64,000 bases of DNA, taken from contig CALRYY010000012.1 in assembly GCA_943372515.1 (NCBI GenBank), forward strand, positions 1 through 64,000, given 5' to 3'. This stretch comes from RAM1 sp943372515. GTDB taxonomy: Bacteria > Pseudomonadota > Gammaproteobacteria > Burkholderiales > Burkholderiaceae_C. The position numbers and the translations under genes were made by a program. This document shows positions 8,985-19,046 of this stretch, one piece after another. Each line of letters opens with the position of its first letter. Within the stretch, counting starts at the first letter, position 1. The notes below the pieces were generated by a model. It was not told the origin of the DNA, ran no database searches, and saw only the letters and a list, made by a program, of their open reading frames with translations.

Positions 8985-9653
8985 TTACGGTGCCAGCAGG
9001 GCGCTGAGCTGCTGGCCCAGCACGCGGGCGGCTTCGTCCCAGGTGGTAGATACGCCGATTGTAGAAAGATCCACAGTTTTCAACCCCGCGTAGCCACAGG
9101 GGTTGATCCGCGAGTAGGGTTCCAGGTCCATGGCCACGTTCAGCGCCACGCCGTGGTACGTGCAGTGGCGCGTGACCTTGATGCCCAACGCAGCGATCTT
9201 GCCCAGGCCCTTGAAGGGGTCGCCCGGGTGCGCAGGGCCGGTCAGCGCCAGATGCGAAAAAGGGTCGTCCAGCCGCACGTAAATGCCGGGCGCACCGGCT
9301 ACCCGGTGGCCCGTCACGCCGTAGTGGGCCAGGGTGCGGATCACCGCTTCTTCGATCCGGTAAACGTATTCCTTGACGTAGTAGCCGGCGCGCTTGAGGT
9401 CGACCAGCGGGTAGGCCACCACCTGGCCCGGGCCATGGTAGGTGACCTGGCCGCCGCGCGTGGACTGCACAACGGGGATGGCACCGGGGCTCAGGACGTG
9501 GTCGGCTTTGCCTGCCAGGCCCTGGGTGAAAACGGGCGGGTGCTCACAAAGCCACAGTGCGTCGGGCGTTGCGGGATCGCGTCCGGCCGTGAAGACCTGC
9601 ATCGCTTCGACGGTGGGCAGGTAGTCCGCCCGCCCAAATACCTTCAGCTCCAC
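8985..9653 (-). CDS. lipB: octanoyltransferase
   Basis: 222 residues. Transfers octanoate from acyl carrier protein to lipoyl domains. The catalytic pair is Lys159 (KIAALGIKV region) and Cys186 (RINPCGYAG), and the substrate-site motif RGGQVTYHGPGQ is at 66-77. Compared with the E. coli protein there is a loop of about 20 residues before the catalytic lysine (DPFSHLALTGPAHPGDPFKG). It precedes lipA by 5 bp; between it and the upstream DUF493 gene lies one copy of the dispersed palindromic repeat. Confidence 0.96.
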   Translation of the reverse strand: MELKVFGRADYLPTVEAMQVFTAGRDPATPDALWLCEHPPVFTQGLAGKADHVLSPGAIPVVQSTRGGQVTYHGPGQVVAYPLVDLKRAGYYVKEYVYRIEEAVIRTLAHYGVTGHRVAGAPGIYVRLDDPFSHLALTGPAHPGDPFKGLGKIAALGIKVTRHCTYHGVALNVAMDLEPYSRINPCGYAGLKTVDLSTIGVSTTWDEAARVLGQQLSALLAP

Positions 9654-9673
9654 AGGCGGCCCGTCATGCCAGT

Positions 9674-9748
9674 GCCACCGCGGAACCGGCTTCGCCGGGC
9701 CGCTGGGGGCGCCCCCTTGAGGGGGAAGCGCCGCAGGCGCTTCGGGGG
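9674..9748 (-). repeat. intergenic palindromic repeat, copy 1 (DUF493-lipB)
   Basis: About 75 bp, in minus orientation matching the copies at 13861, 18941 and 49269. Read on the minus strand it holds three adjacent hairpins: AAGCGCC/GGCGCTT, CCCCCTCAAGGGGG, and CCGGCGAAGCCGG inside a larger GC-rich stem. It lies between two genes of one operon. It does not end in a T-run, so it is not a classical terminator. Confidence 0.85.
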
Positions 9749-9752
9749 TGGG

Positions 9753-10067
9753 TCACAACACCACCTTCACCATGGGGTGCGTGGATAGCGTGCGGTACAG
9801 CTCGTCCAGCTGCTCACGGCTGGTGGCGGTGATGGTGAGCGTGATGCCCAGGTAATTGCCGGCCTTGCTGTCGCGCAGCTCGATGCTGGTCGCGTCAAAT
9901 GCCGGGTCGAACTCGCGGGCGATGGTCGTCATGGCGTGCACGAAACCGTCCGCCTTGGCGCCCATGACCTTGATCGGGAACTTCGACGGGTACTCGATGA
10001 GCGAATCGCGTCGCGTGTCAGCTGGCTGGGCATTGCTGGGCGGGTTTTGAGGGGCTGGCTGTGTCAT
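9753..10067 (-). CDS. DUF493 (YbeD-like) family protein
   Basis: 104 residues using the ATG at 10065-10067, which overlaps the stop of the upstream aminotransferase gene (ATGA). The sequence has the YPSKFPIKVMG start and the GNYLGITLTITATSREQLDELYRTL ACT-like fold pattern, ending in HPMVKVVL; this is the DUF493/YbeD family, which is regularly found beside lipB. The biochemical role is unknown; a link to lipoate metabolism is suggested only by neighbourhood. Confidence 0.9.
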   Translation of the reverse strand: MTQPAPQNPPSNAQPADTRRDSLIEYPSKFPIKVMGAKADGFVHAMTTIAREFDPAFDATSIELRDSKAGNYLGITLTITATSREQLDELYRTLSTHPMVKVVL

Positions 10068-10954
10068 GAATTGCTTTCCTGCTTGGCACGCTGGTATCCG
10101 GCATGCAGCAACTGGCAAATGGGGCCAGGTACGCCTTTTCCAACCGGGCGGCCGTCCAGCAGGGTGACGGCCAGCACCTCCTTGGTGGCTGACGACAGCA
10201 GCAGCTCGTCGCTGCCCAGTACCTCGTCGCGCGAAATGCGGCGCAGCTCAAATGCAATGCCGGCCTCGCGGCACAGTTGCTCGATCAGCCCGTAGCGAAT
10301 GCCCTCCAGTACCAGGTGGTCACGCGGCGGGCCCATGACGGTGCCGTCCTTTACCGCCCAGATATTGCTGGCCGCGCCCTCGCTCAAAAAGCCATCGCGG
10401 AACATCACGGTTTCCACTGCGCCGGCGTCGGCGCTGATCTGGCGCGCAAACACCGCGCCCAGCAGGCTCACGGCCTTTATGTGGGCCTTCTCCCAACGGA
10501 AATCGTCGGCCGTGACGCAGGCCACGCCTTGCGCGCGCTCGGCCGCGGTGGGGCCCTTCATGACGTTGCTCATGGCAAATACCGTGGGCGTGATGTCGGT
10601 AGGCATGACGTGGTCGCGCATGGCAACGCCGCGCGTGACCTGGATGTAGACCAACTGGTCGGTATTGGCCGCCGTGCGGTCCACCGATCGCGCATAGTCG
10701 TCAATCAGCCGGTCCACCAGTGCGCGCCACTGCGCGTTCGACAGGGGGTTGTTGATGCGCAGCTCGCCCAGGCTGCGGTCCAGCCGCCCCATGTGTTCGG
10801 CAAAGCGAAAAGGGCGCCCTGCATACACGGGTACGACCTCGTAAACACCATCGCCAAAAATGAAACCGCGGTCCATGACGCTGACCTTGGCGTTGGGCAA
10901 GGTGGTGAATTCGCCGTTCAGGTAGCACGGCAGCTCGGGAAGGGTGTGGCTCAT
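10064..10954 (-). CDS. D-amino acid aminotransferase (class IV)
   Basis: 296 residues, PLP-dependent fold-type IV enzyme. The PLP lysine is Lys160 in AHIKAVSLLG, the N-terminus carries VMDRGFIFGDGVYEV, and SEGAASNIWAV is the conserved glutamate/asparagine motif. The sequence and its place beside DUF493-lipB-lipA fit D-amino acid transaminase (Dat), which interconverts D-Ala and D-Glu through their keto acids. A branched-chain aminotransferase or 4-amino-4-deoxychorismate lyase is the main alternative within the fold. Confidence 0.88.
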   Translation of the reverse strand: MSHTLPELPCYLNGEFTTLPNAKVSVMDRGFIFGDGVYEVVPVYAGRPFRFAEHMGRLDRSLGELRINNPLSNAQWRALVDRLIDDYARSVDRTAANTDQLVYIQVTRGVAMRDHVMPTDITPTVFAMSNVMKGPTAAERAQGVACVTADDFRWEKAHIKAVSLLGAVFARQISADAGAVETVMFRDGFLSEGAASNIWAVKDGTVMGPPRDHLVLEGIRYGLIEQLCREAGIAFELRRISRDEVLGSDELLLSSATKEVLAVTLLDGRPVGKGVPGPICQLLHAGYQRAKQESNS

Positions 10955-10998
10955 GACCCGGATTGTCCCCCAGCCCAAGTGCCCATGCCTGTGACCGG

Positions 10999-11511
10999 TC
11001 AGTGCCGGCCGCGCCGCTTCCAGGCGATGCGCACGCGCCAGCCCAGCTTGACGCCAAAGTAGCCGCCCACGGCGCCCACAACGGAAAAAATGCCCATGCC
11101 CAGCATTGCGGGCCAGCCGATGGACACCAGCAGCTGCACCAGGGGCATGTCGTCACCCTGATTTACGGGGGGAGGTGCATCAATGATGCGGCTGCCTACC
11201 AGGTAGGCAGCCCACAGCCAGAAGCCCGTCGTCAAGGGGTTGGTGATCAGCGTCAGGCCTGCGGCAATGGGAATGTTGCCGCGCCACCAGACGCAATGTG
11301 CAGCGGACACGATGATTTGTGGGCACGGCAGGAAAAACGCCCAGAACAGGCCGATGGCCACTCCACGTGCCACGGCCTCATGGTGGGTGCGCCACAGCGC
11401 GGGGGCCAGCACGCGCCTTGCGATACGACGCAACAACGGATGGCCCGCCAGCTCTTCTCGTGCTGGTACGGTGATGCGCAGCCTGCGCGCCAGGCGCTGC
11501 AGGCGCGTCAC
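10999..11511 (-). CDS. DUF2062 domain membrane protein
   Basis: 170 residues. I place the start at GTG 11511 because a GAGG ribosome site lies seven bases upstream and it follows the stop of the preceding gene by 13 bp. The core ARGVAIGLFWAFFLPCPQIIVS and ITNPLTTGFWLWAAYLVGS is the DUF2062 pattern, with about three hydrophobic segments and a strongly basic C-terminus (KRRGRH). Function unknown; relatives are small inner-membrane proteins. Confidence 0.82.
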   Translation of the reverse strand: MTRLQRLARRLRITVPAREELAGHPLLRRIARRVLAPALWRTHHEAVARGVAIGLFWAFFLPCPQIIVSAAHCVWWRGNIPIAAGLTLITNPLTTGFWLWAAYLVGSRIIDAPPPVNQGDDMPLVQLLVSIGWPAMLGMGIFSVVGAVGGYFGVKLGWRVRIAWKRRGRH

Positions 11512-11524
11512 CGCGGGGCCTCGT

Positions 11525-11971
11525 TCATTTGACCAGCAGCACGGCCGCGATGGCGATCCAGCCAAGCCCCAGGTTGATTTTGGCCAGCAGCACCACCTGG
11601 CCGATACGACGCGCGCCTTCGGGCCAGTTGCCGGCGGCCACCGCCAGCTTGAGCCGGCGAAATGGCGCGAAATAGATGTGCGCAAAGACGGCGACCATTA
11701 CCAGGCCAATGCCCAGCATCAGGTGCCAGCCCAGGGGTGCAGCCTTCATGCCCACAGAGGCCAGCATGGGAAAGCCGGTGGCCAGCAGCACGGCAATGCT
11801 GACCCACACCACCACGAAAAACCGCCCCAGTACCGCGACCATCAGTGGCAGTCGCACCGGCGGTTCCAGGCTCGCATGAACCGGCGGGCGTAGCGCGAGC
11901 ATGATGAAGGCCATGCCACCAACCCAGAAAATGGCTGCGGCGAGGTGAAAGAACTTGATCAGGGCGTACAT
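11525..11971 (-). CDS. CopD-like small integral membrane protein
   Basis: 148 residues with four hydrophobic helices: a first helix YALIKFFHLAAAIFWVGGMAFI with the His-containing motif of the CopD/cytochrome b561-like membrane families, and a His-containing third helix (GWHLMLGIGLVMVAVFAHIYF). Possibly haem- or copper-binding, but not shown. The ATG at 11971 has no good ribosome site; longer in-frame extensions upstream look non-coding. It is followed by the DUF2062 gene and divergent from the atp operon. Confidence 0.7.
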   Translation of the reverse strand: MYALIKFFHLAAAIFWVGGMAFIMLALRPPVHASLEPPVRLPLMVAVLGRFFVVVWVSIAVLLATGFPMLASVGMKAAPLGWHLMLGIGLVMVAVFAHIYFAPFRRLKLAVAAGNWPEGARRIGQVVLLAKINLGLGWIAIAAVLLVK

Positions 11972-12025
11972 ATAGTGGAGGTGCGGCGAGCCAGCCGGTA
12001 AAGGGATTGTCCGGCGATTGTGACT

Positions 12026-12050
12026 TGCACGCAAAACACCTTTGCGTGCA
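12026..12050. promoter_or_regulatory. perfect 10-bp inverted repeat, candidate operator
   Basis: TGCACGCAAA, five bases, then TTTGCGTGCA. It lies between the divergent CopD-like gene and the atp operon, about 55 bp upstream of a TATAAT box. No T-run follows on either strand, so a regulator-binding site is more likely than a terminator. The cognate regulator is unknown. Confidence 0.5.
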
Positions 12051-12102
12051 CGCCTTACCCGACAAGCCGACTGGAAATGGCGGAACGCTGCGGGTTTTTA
12101 CT

Positions 12103-12108
12103 TATAAT
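12103..12108 (+). promoter_or_regulatory. candidate -10 box of the atp operon promoter
   Basis: A perfect TATAAT hexamer about 48 bp upstream of the atpI start, in the short A/T-richer stretch before the operon. No convincing -35 hexamer is seen 16-18 bp upstream. It also argues against an atpI start at 12111. Confidence 0.5.
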
Positions 12109-12155
12109 CAATGGCTTTGCTGAATTCCAGGGCTGCAATCGGGGCGTCATTCAAA

Positions 12156-12650
12156 ATGAAAACAATCGCTCCGTACCCTGAAACAAATGAGGATGAACCC
12201 GAAGCGTTCAAGCCGCTGACCGCCGAACAGGCGCGCCAGCTGCGCGAACAGAACCCATCAACTTCCCCTTGGTGGGTGGTGGCGGGGCAGGTTGGGGTGG
12301 GTCTCGTGGTGGCGTTAGCCACATGGGGCATCACCGGGAGGCAAGAAGCAGGTTGGTCGGCCGCATACGGCGCATTGGCAGTCATATTGCCTGCGGCGTT
12401 GTTTGCACGGGGGCTGACTGGGCGTTTTGCCTCGCTGAACCCCGGGACTGCGGTGCTTGGGTTCTTTTTGTGGGAAATGGTCAAGATAGCCTTGTCGGTG
12501 GCGATGATGATCGCCGCGCCAAGGCTGGTGAGTGCCCTGAGTTGGCCGGCATTGCTGGCGGGCCTGGTGCTCACCATGAAGGTGTATTGGGTGGCGATGG
12601 CTTTTGCACCCAAGCGTACGAAACACGTGGCGAAACAAACAGACGAGTAA
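12156..12650 (+). CDS. atpI: ATP synthase protein I (AtpI-like)
   Basis: 164 residues starting at ATG 12156; earlier in-frame ATGs at 12111 and beyond would fall on the putative promoter. A hydrophilic N-terminus of about 55 residues is followed by four membrane helices, as in AtpI/UncI, the poorly conserved first gene of atp operons, linked to c-ring assembly in some bacteria. Sequence alone would be weak; position directly before atpB (4 bp gap) makes the call. Confidence 0.82.
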   Translation: MKTIAPYPETNEDEPEAFKPLTAEQARQLREQNPSTSPWWVVAGQVGVGLVVALATWGITGRQEAGWSAAYGALAVILPAALFARGLTGRFASLNPGTAVLGFFLWEMVKIALSVAMMIAAPRLVSALSWPALLAGLVLTMKVYWVAMAFAPKRTKHVAKQTDE

Positions 12651-12654
12651 TCAG

Positions 12655-13503
12655 ATGGCTACTGGAACCGGACCGACCGCAGGCGAGTACATCGTCCATC
12701 ACCTGCAACACCTGCAGAACCAGACCCCCAAGGGCGTCGCTGATTTTTCCGTTTTCAACCTCGACTCGCTTTTCTTCTCCATCGTTCTGGGTGTGCTGGG
12801 CTGCTGGCTGCTGTGGCTGGCCGCGCGCAAGGCCACCGCAGGCGTGCCTGGCCGTTTCCAGGCCGCGGTTGAAATCCTGGTCGAGATGGTCGACTCCCAG
12901 GCCAAGGGCATCGTGCACAACGCCGAAAGCCGCAAACTGGTCGCTCCGCTGGCGCTGGTGGTGTTTGTCTGGATCTTCCTGATGAATGCCATGGACTTGC
13001 TGCCGGTGGACCTGCTGCCTGCGATCTGGCACAGCGCCGGGCCGGCCCTGGGCATGAAAGACTACATGCGCGTCGTGCCCACGGCCGACCTGTCGGTCAC
13101 CATGGGCCTGTCGGTCGGCGTGCTGCTGGTCTGCATCTTCTACAACATCAAGGTCAAGGGTGCGGGCGGCTGGATGCACGAGCTGTTCACTGCCCCCTTT
13201 GGCGCGCACCCGCTGCTGTGGCCGTTCAACTTCCTGATGCAGATCATTGAATTCGTCGCCAAGACCGTGTCCCACGGCATGCGGTTGTTCGGCAACATGT
13301 ATGCAGGCGAACTGATCTTCATGCTGATCGCGTTGCTGGGCGGCGCCTGGACGCTGTCGGCCACGGGCATCAGCCTGGCGGTACTTCACATCATTGCCGG
13401 CACGGCGTGGGCGATTTTCCACATCCTGATCATCACGCTGCAGGCCTTTGTGTTCATGATGCTGACGCTGGTGTACATCGGCCAGGCACACGACGCGCAT
13501 TGA
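12655..13503 (+). CDS. atpB: F0 ATP synthase subunit a
   Basis: 282 residues, membrane subunit forming the proton half-channels. The essential Arg sits in SHGMRLFGNMYAGE, and the C-terminus has the conserved QAFVFMMLTLVYIGQA. About six membrane segments. Second gene of the operon; 63 bp separate it from atpE, a stretch that is pyrimidine-rich and ends in an AGGAG ribosome site. Confidence 0.97.
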   Translation: MATGTGPTAGEYIVHHLQHLQNQTPKGVADFSVFNLDSLFFSIVLGVLGCWLLWLAARKATAGVPGRFQAAVEILVEMVDSQAKGIVHNAESRKLVAPLALVVFVWIFLMNAMDLLPVDLLPAIWHSAGPALGMKDYMRVVPTADLSVTMGLSVGVLLVCIFYNIKVKGAGGWMHELFTAPFGAHPLLWPFNFLMQIIEFVAKTVSHGMRLFGNMYAGELIFMLIALLGGAWTLSATGISLAVLHIIAGTAWAIFHILIITLQAFVFMMLTLVYIGQAHDAH

Positions 13504-13566
13504 TCCCCGGGTTTCCCTTCGTTTTCCCTTTTCTTTTCTCGTTAACCAAGACCTTTAGGAGTCATC

Positions 13567-13830
13567 ATGGAAGTTATCAGCTTTGTTGCACTGGCCGCCG
13601 GCCTGATCATCGGCCTGGGCGCTGTCGGCGCATGTATCGGCATTGGCATCATGGGCAGCAAGTACCTTGAGTCCGCAGCCCGCCAGCCCGAACTGATGGG
13701 CGAACTGCAGACCAAGATGTTCCTGCTGGCCGGCCTGATCGACGCGGCTTTCATTATCGGTACCGGTATTGCGCTATGGTTCGCCACCGCCAACCCGTTC
13801 CTGGCGCAAATCGCCAACCTGCCGAAGTAA
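13567..13830 (+). CDS. atpE: F0 ATP synthase subunit c
   Basis: 87 residues, two helices around a polar RQPE loop (residues 39-42). The proton-carrying carboxylate is Asp59 (GLIDAAFIIG); Asp rather than Glu and the absence of the sodium-binding pattern indicate a proton-coupled ring. A strong AGGAG ribosome site precedes the ATG, fitting the need for many c copies. A palindromic repeat follows 30 bp downstream. Confidence 0.97.
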   Translation: MEVISFVALAAGLIIGLGAVGACIGIGIMGSKYLESAARQPELMGELQTKMFLLAGLIDAAFIIGTGIALWFATANPFLAQIANLPK

Positions 13831-13860
13831 ATCATCCATGAACCGCTTGAGTCTCCGCGT

Positions 13861-13936
13861 GAACGCCGCGGATCCGGCTTTGCCGGGCTGCTGGCGTTGC
13901 CCCCTGATGGGGGAGCGGCGCAGCCGCAACGGGGGC
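13861..13936 (-). repeat. intergenic palindromic repeat, copy 2 (atpE-atpF)
   Basis: Same element as at 9674, minus orientation while the host operon runs plus. Its hairpin blocks are CCGGCTTTGCCGG, CCCCCTGATGGGGG and GCGGCGCAGCCGC. It fills almost the entire atpE-atpF spacer and could form RNA hairpins after atpE; a role in protecting or segmenting the mRNA is inference. Confidence 0.85.
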
Positions 13937-13947
13937 GGGGGAATTAA

Positions 13948-14418
13948 ATGAGCATCACCGGTACCCTGATCATTCAGATGATCGTGTTCCTGATCCTGGT
14001 CGGGTTCACGATGAAATTCGTCTGGCCTCCCATCGCCACGGCGCTCGACGAGCGTGCCGAAAAGATCAGGGAAGGCCTCGCTGCCGCCGACAAGGCCAAG
14101 TCTGAACTGTCCGCTGCCAACGCACGGGTGGAAGAAGAGCTTGCCAAATCGCGCAACGAGACGGCCGCGCGCCTGGCAGATGCCGAGCGCCGTGCCCAGA
14201 CCATCATCGAGGAAGCCAAGGCCCGTGCCACGGAAGAGGGCAACAAGATCGTTGCCGCCGCCCGTGTCGAAGCCGAGCAGCAGACCGTGAAGGCCCGCGA
14301 AACCCTGCGTGAGCAGGTTGCCGCACTGGCCGTCAAGGGCGCTGAGCAGATCCTGCGCAAGGAAGTCAACGCTGGCGTCCATGCAGATCTGCTGGCCCGC
14401 CTGAAGACCGAGCTGTAA
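13948..14418 (+). CDS. atpF: F0 ATP synthase subunit b
   Basis: 156 residues. One N-terminal membrane helix (residues about 5-25, ending MKFVWPPI) followed by a long charged Ala/Glu/Lys-rich helix (about 35-140), the peripheral stalk dimerisation region. Begins 12 bp after the palindromic repeat and is followed by atpH after 9 bp. Confidence 0.96.
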   Translation: MSITGTLIIQMIVFLILVGFTMKFVWPPIATALDERAEKIREGLAAADKAKSELSAANARVEEELAKSRNETAARLADAERRAQTIIEEAKARATEEGNKIVAAARVEAEQQTVKARETLREQVAALAVKGAEQILRKEVNAGVHADLLARLKTEL

Positions 14419-14427
14419 GAGGACACC

Positions 14428-14958
14428 ATGGCCGAAATCGCCACCATCGCCCGCCCCTACGCCGAGGCCCTGTTCCAGTCGGCCAAGGCCGACCTCGGTG
14501 CCGCTGCTGCCTGGCTGGAGCCGCTTGCGGCTGTTGCCGGCAATGCCCAGCTGCAGCAGTTTGCCGGTAACCCCAAGGTCACCGACCAGCAGGTGTTTGA
14601 CGTGATCGCCGGCGTGTCCAAGACGGCCCTGCCCGAGACCGGCAAGAACTTCCTGCGCACCGTCATTGAAAACGGTCGCCTGGACGCCTTGCCCGAAATC
14701 GCCGCCCAGTTCCGCGCGCTCAAGAACGCGCAGGGCGGGTCGTCCGATGCCATGGTCTATAGCGCGTTCCCGATCGACGCGGCGGCTCTGGCCGGCCTGT
14801 CGGCCGTGCTCGAAAAGCGCTTTGGCCGCAAGCTGAACGTCAAGGTCGAGCAGGACGCCGAGCTGATTGGTGGCATTCGCGTGGTGGTGGGTGACGAGGT
14901 GCTGGACACCTCGGTCAAGGCCCGCCTGCAACAAATGAAAACGGCGCTGACCGCTTGA
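14428..14958 (+). CDS. atpH: F1 ATP synthase subunit delta
   Basis: 176 residues, soluble. N-terminal IARPYAEALFQSAK is the typical OSCP/delta opening and the C-terminal half carries GGIRVVVGDEVLDTSVKARL, the family signature. Connects the peripheral stalk to the alpha3beta3 head. Preceded by an AGGACACC ribosome-site region right after atpF. Confidence 0.96.
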   Translation: MAEIATIARPYAEALFQSAKADLGAAAAWLEPLAAVAGNAQLQQFAGNPKVTDQQVFDVIAGVSKTALPETGKNFLRTVIENGRLDALPEIAAQFRALKNAQGGSSDAMVYSAFPIDAAALAGLSAVLEKRFGRKLNVKVEQDAELIGGIRVVVGDEVLDTSVKARLQQMKTALTA

Positions 14959-14994
14959 CGCGGACCAGCTAACTAAAGAAAGAAGGAAAGAGTC

Positions 14995-16608
<1,614 letters not shown>

Positions 16609-16635
16609 CTTTCTCTGATCGAATAGGAGCCGACC

Positions 16636-17514
16636 GTGGCTGCAGGAAAAGAGATACGAGGCAAGATCAAATCGGTGGAGAACACCAAGAAGATCACCAA
16701 GGCCATGGAAATGGTGGCCGCCTCCAAGATGCGCAAGGCGCAGGAGCGGATGCGATCGGCCCGTCCTTACGCCGAGAAAATCCGCAACATTGCGGCCAAC
16801 CTCGGCAAGGCCAACCCGGAGTACACCCACCCGTTCATGAAGACGAACGAGGCGAAGGCTGCGGGCTTCATCGTGGTGACGACGGACAAGGGCCTGTGCG
16901 GCGGCATGAACACCAACGTGCTGCGACTGGTGACGTCCCAGTTGCGCGAGTTGCAGTCTTCGGGCGTTGCATCCTCTGCGGTGGCCATCGGCAACAAGGG
17001 CCTGGGGTTTCTCAACCGCGTGGGCGCACGGGTCGTGTCCCATGTCACGCAGCTGGGCGACACGCCGCACCTGGACAAGCTGATCGGCCCCGTCAAGGTG
17101 CTGCTGGACGCTTATGCCAAGGGCGAAATCAACGCTGTCTATCTGGGCTACACCCGTTTCATCAACACGATGAAGCAGGAGCCGGTGGTCGAGCAGCTGC
17201 TGCCCTTGTCGGCCGCCAAGATGCAGGCCCAGGCGCAAGCCAGCGGCACCGAGCACGGCTGGGACTACATCTACGAGCCGGACGCGCAGACCGTCATTGA
17301 CGACCTGCTGCTGCGCTACGTCGAGGCCCTGATCTACCAGGCCGTGGCGGAAAACATGGCATCCGAGCAATCGGCGCGCATGGTGGCCATGAAGGCCGCC
17401 ACCGACAACGCAGGCAGCGTGATCGGCGAACTGAAGCTGGTTTACAACAAGACGCGACAGGCCGCGATTACGAAAGAACTTTCGGAAATCGTCGCAGGCG
17501 CCGCCGCAGTTTAA
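16636..17514 (+). CDS. atpG: F1 ATP synthase subunit gamma
   Basis: 292 residues with a GTG start preceded by AGGAG. N-terminal helix EIRGKIKSVENTKKITKAMEMVAASKM and the matching C-terminal helix (ARMVAMKAATDNAGSVIGEL) form the rotor coiled coil. An internal TDKGLCGGMN motif is typical. Lies between atpA and atpD with short spacers. Confidence 0.97.
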   Translation: MAAGKEIRGKIKSVENTKKITKAMEMVAASKMRKAQERMRSARPYAEKIRNIAANLGKANPEYTHPFMKTNEAKAAGFIVVTTDKGLCGGMNTNVLRLVTSQLRELQSSGVASSAVAIGNKGLGFLNRVGARVVSHVTQLGDTPHLDKLIGPVKVLLDAYAKGEINAVYLGYTRFINTMKQEPVVEQLLPLSAAKMQAQAQASGTEHGWDYIYEPDAQTVIDDLLLRYVEALIYQAVAENMASEQSARMVAMKAATDNAGSVIGELKLVYNKTRQAAITKELSEIVAGAAAV

Positions 17515-17533
17515 TTTTTAATTGGAGCGACAA

Positions 17534-18937
17534 ATGGCTCAAGTGCAAGGCAAGATTGTTCAGTGTATTGGCGCAGTGGTAGACGTGGAGTTTCCCCGCG
17601 ACCAGATGCCCAAGATTTATGACGCGCTCAAGCTCGAGGGCTCGGCCCTGACGCTGGAAGTGCAGCAGCAGCTGGGCGACGGCGTCGTTCGCACGATTGC
17701 GCTCGGTTCGTCCGACGGCCTGCGCCGCGGCCTGATGGTGGGCAACACTGGCGCCCCGATCACCGTGCCCGTGGGCAAGGCCACGTTGGGTCGCATCATG
17801 GACGTGCTGGGCAACCCGATCGATGAACGCGGCCCGGTGTCTTCCGAGCTGTCGGCGTCCATCCACCGCAAGGCCCCCGCCTATGACGAGCTGAGCCCGT
17901 CGCAGGAACTGCTGGAAACCGGCATCAAGGTGATTGACCTGGTGTGCCCGTTCGCCAAGGGCGGCAAGGTGGGCCTGTTCGGCGGTGCCGGCGTGGGCAA
18001 GACCGTGAACATGATGGAGCTCATCAACAACATCGCCAAGGCGCACTCGGGCCTGTCCGTGTTTGCCGGTGTGGGCGAGCGTACCCGTGAGGGCAACGAC
18101 TTCTATCACGAGATGGCCGACTCCGGCGTCGTGAAGCTGGACAACCTGGCCGAATCCAAAGTGGCCATGGTGTACGGCCAGATGAACGAGCCCCCGGGCA
18201 ACCGTCTGCGCGTGGCGCTGACCGGCCTGACCATTGCCGAGTCGTTCCGCGACGAAGGCCGTGATGTGCTGTTCTTCGTGGACAACATCTACCGCTACAC
18301 GCTGGCCGGTACCGAAGTGTCCGCACTGCTGGGCCGCATGCCTTCCGCCGTGGGCTACCAGCCCACGCTGGCCGAGGAAATGGGCCGCCTGCAAGAACGT
18401 ATTACCTCCACCAAGGTCGGCTCGATCACCTCCATCCAGGCCGTGTATGTGCCTGCCGATGACTTGACCGACCCGTCGCCTGCCACGACCTTTGCCCACC
18501 TGGACTCCACCGTGGTGCTCAGCCGTGACATCGCTGCACTGGGCATCTACCCCGCCGTGGACCCGCTGGACTCCACCAGCCGCCAGCTGGACCCGCTGGT
18601 CGTGGGTGAAGAACACTACAACACGGCGCGCGCCGTGCAGGGCACGCTGCAGCGCTACAAGGAACTGCGCGACATCATTGCGATTCTGGGCATGGACGAA
18701 CTGGCCCCTGAAGACAAGCTGGCCGTGGCCCGCGCCCGCAAGATCCAACGTTTCCTGAGCCAGCCGTTCCACGTGGCCGAAGTGTTTACCGGCTCGCCCG
18801 GCAAGTACGTGCCGCTGTCGGAAACCATCCGCGGCTTCAAGATGATCGCCAACGGTGAATGCGACCACCTGCCCGAGCAGGCGTTCTACATGGTCGGTAC
18901 CATCGACGAAGCCTTTGAGAAGGCCAAGAAAGTTTAA
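17534..18937 (+). CDS. atpD: F1 ATP synthase subunit beta
   Basis: 467 residues, catalytic subunit. Walker A GGAGVGKT at 150-157 and the catalytic Glu182 in GVGERTREGND. The ATG at 17534 is chosen over a TTG 12 bases upstream because a GGAG ribosome site sits about 7 bp before it. A palindromic repeat begins 3 bp after the stop. Confidence 0.98.
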   Translation: MAQVQGKIVQCIGAVVDVEFPRDQMPKIYDALKLEGSALTLEVQQQLGDGVVRTIALGSSDGLRRGLMVGNTGAPITVPVGKATLGRIMDVLGNPIDERGPVSSELSASIHRKAPAYDELSPSQELLETGIKVIDLVCPFAKGGKVGLFGGAGVGKTVNMMELINNIAKAHSGLSVFAGVGERTREGNDFYHEMADSGVVKLDNLAESKVAMVYGQMNEPPGNRLRVALTGLTIAESFRDEGRDVLFFVDNIYRYTLAGTEVSALLGRMPSAVGYQPTLAEEMGRLQERITSTKVGSITSIQAVYVPADDLTDPSPATTFAHLDSTVVLSRDIAALGIYPAVDPLDSTSRQLDPLVVGEEHYNTARAVQGTLQRYKELRDIIAILGMDELAPEDKLAVARARKIQRFLSQPFHVAEVFTGSPGKYVPLSETIRGFKMIANGECDHLPEQAFYMVGTIDEAFEKAKKV

Positions 18938-18940
18938 CCA

Positions 18941-19016
18941 CCCCCGAAGCGCCGCTGGCGCTTCCCCCTCAAGGGGGCAACACCAGCAGCCCGGCAAAGC
19001 CGGTTCTGCGGTGTTC
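18941..19016 (+). repeat. intergenic palindromic repeat, copy 3 (atpD-atpC)
   Basis: Plus-orientation copy of the element also at 9674, 13861 and 49269. Blocks in order: AAGCGCCGCTGGCGCTT, CCCCCTCAAGGGGG, then CCGGCAAAGCCGG flanked by ACACC and GGTGT. It separates atpD from atpC, the gene for the least abundant and regulatory subunit group; no terminator T-run. Confidence 0.87.
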
Positions 19017-19046
19017 CGCGAAGAGGCACGGTTACTGGAGTTTTAG

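Noticed and set aside
12111..12155. Extended atpI N-terminus starting at ATG 12111
   Set aside because: It would begin 3 bp after the TATAAT promoter element and adds residues without conservation; ATG 12156 is preferred.
17468..18997. A 509-codon minus-strand frame opposite atpD
   Set aside because: Shadow of the atpD reading frame; no motif and reads straight through the palindromic repeat.
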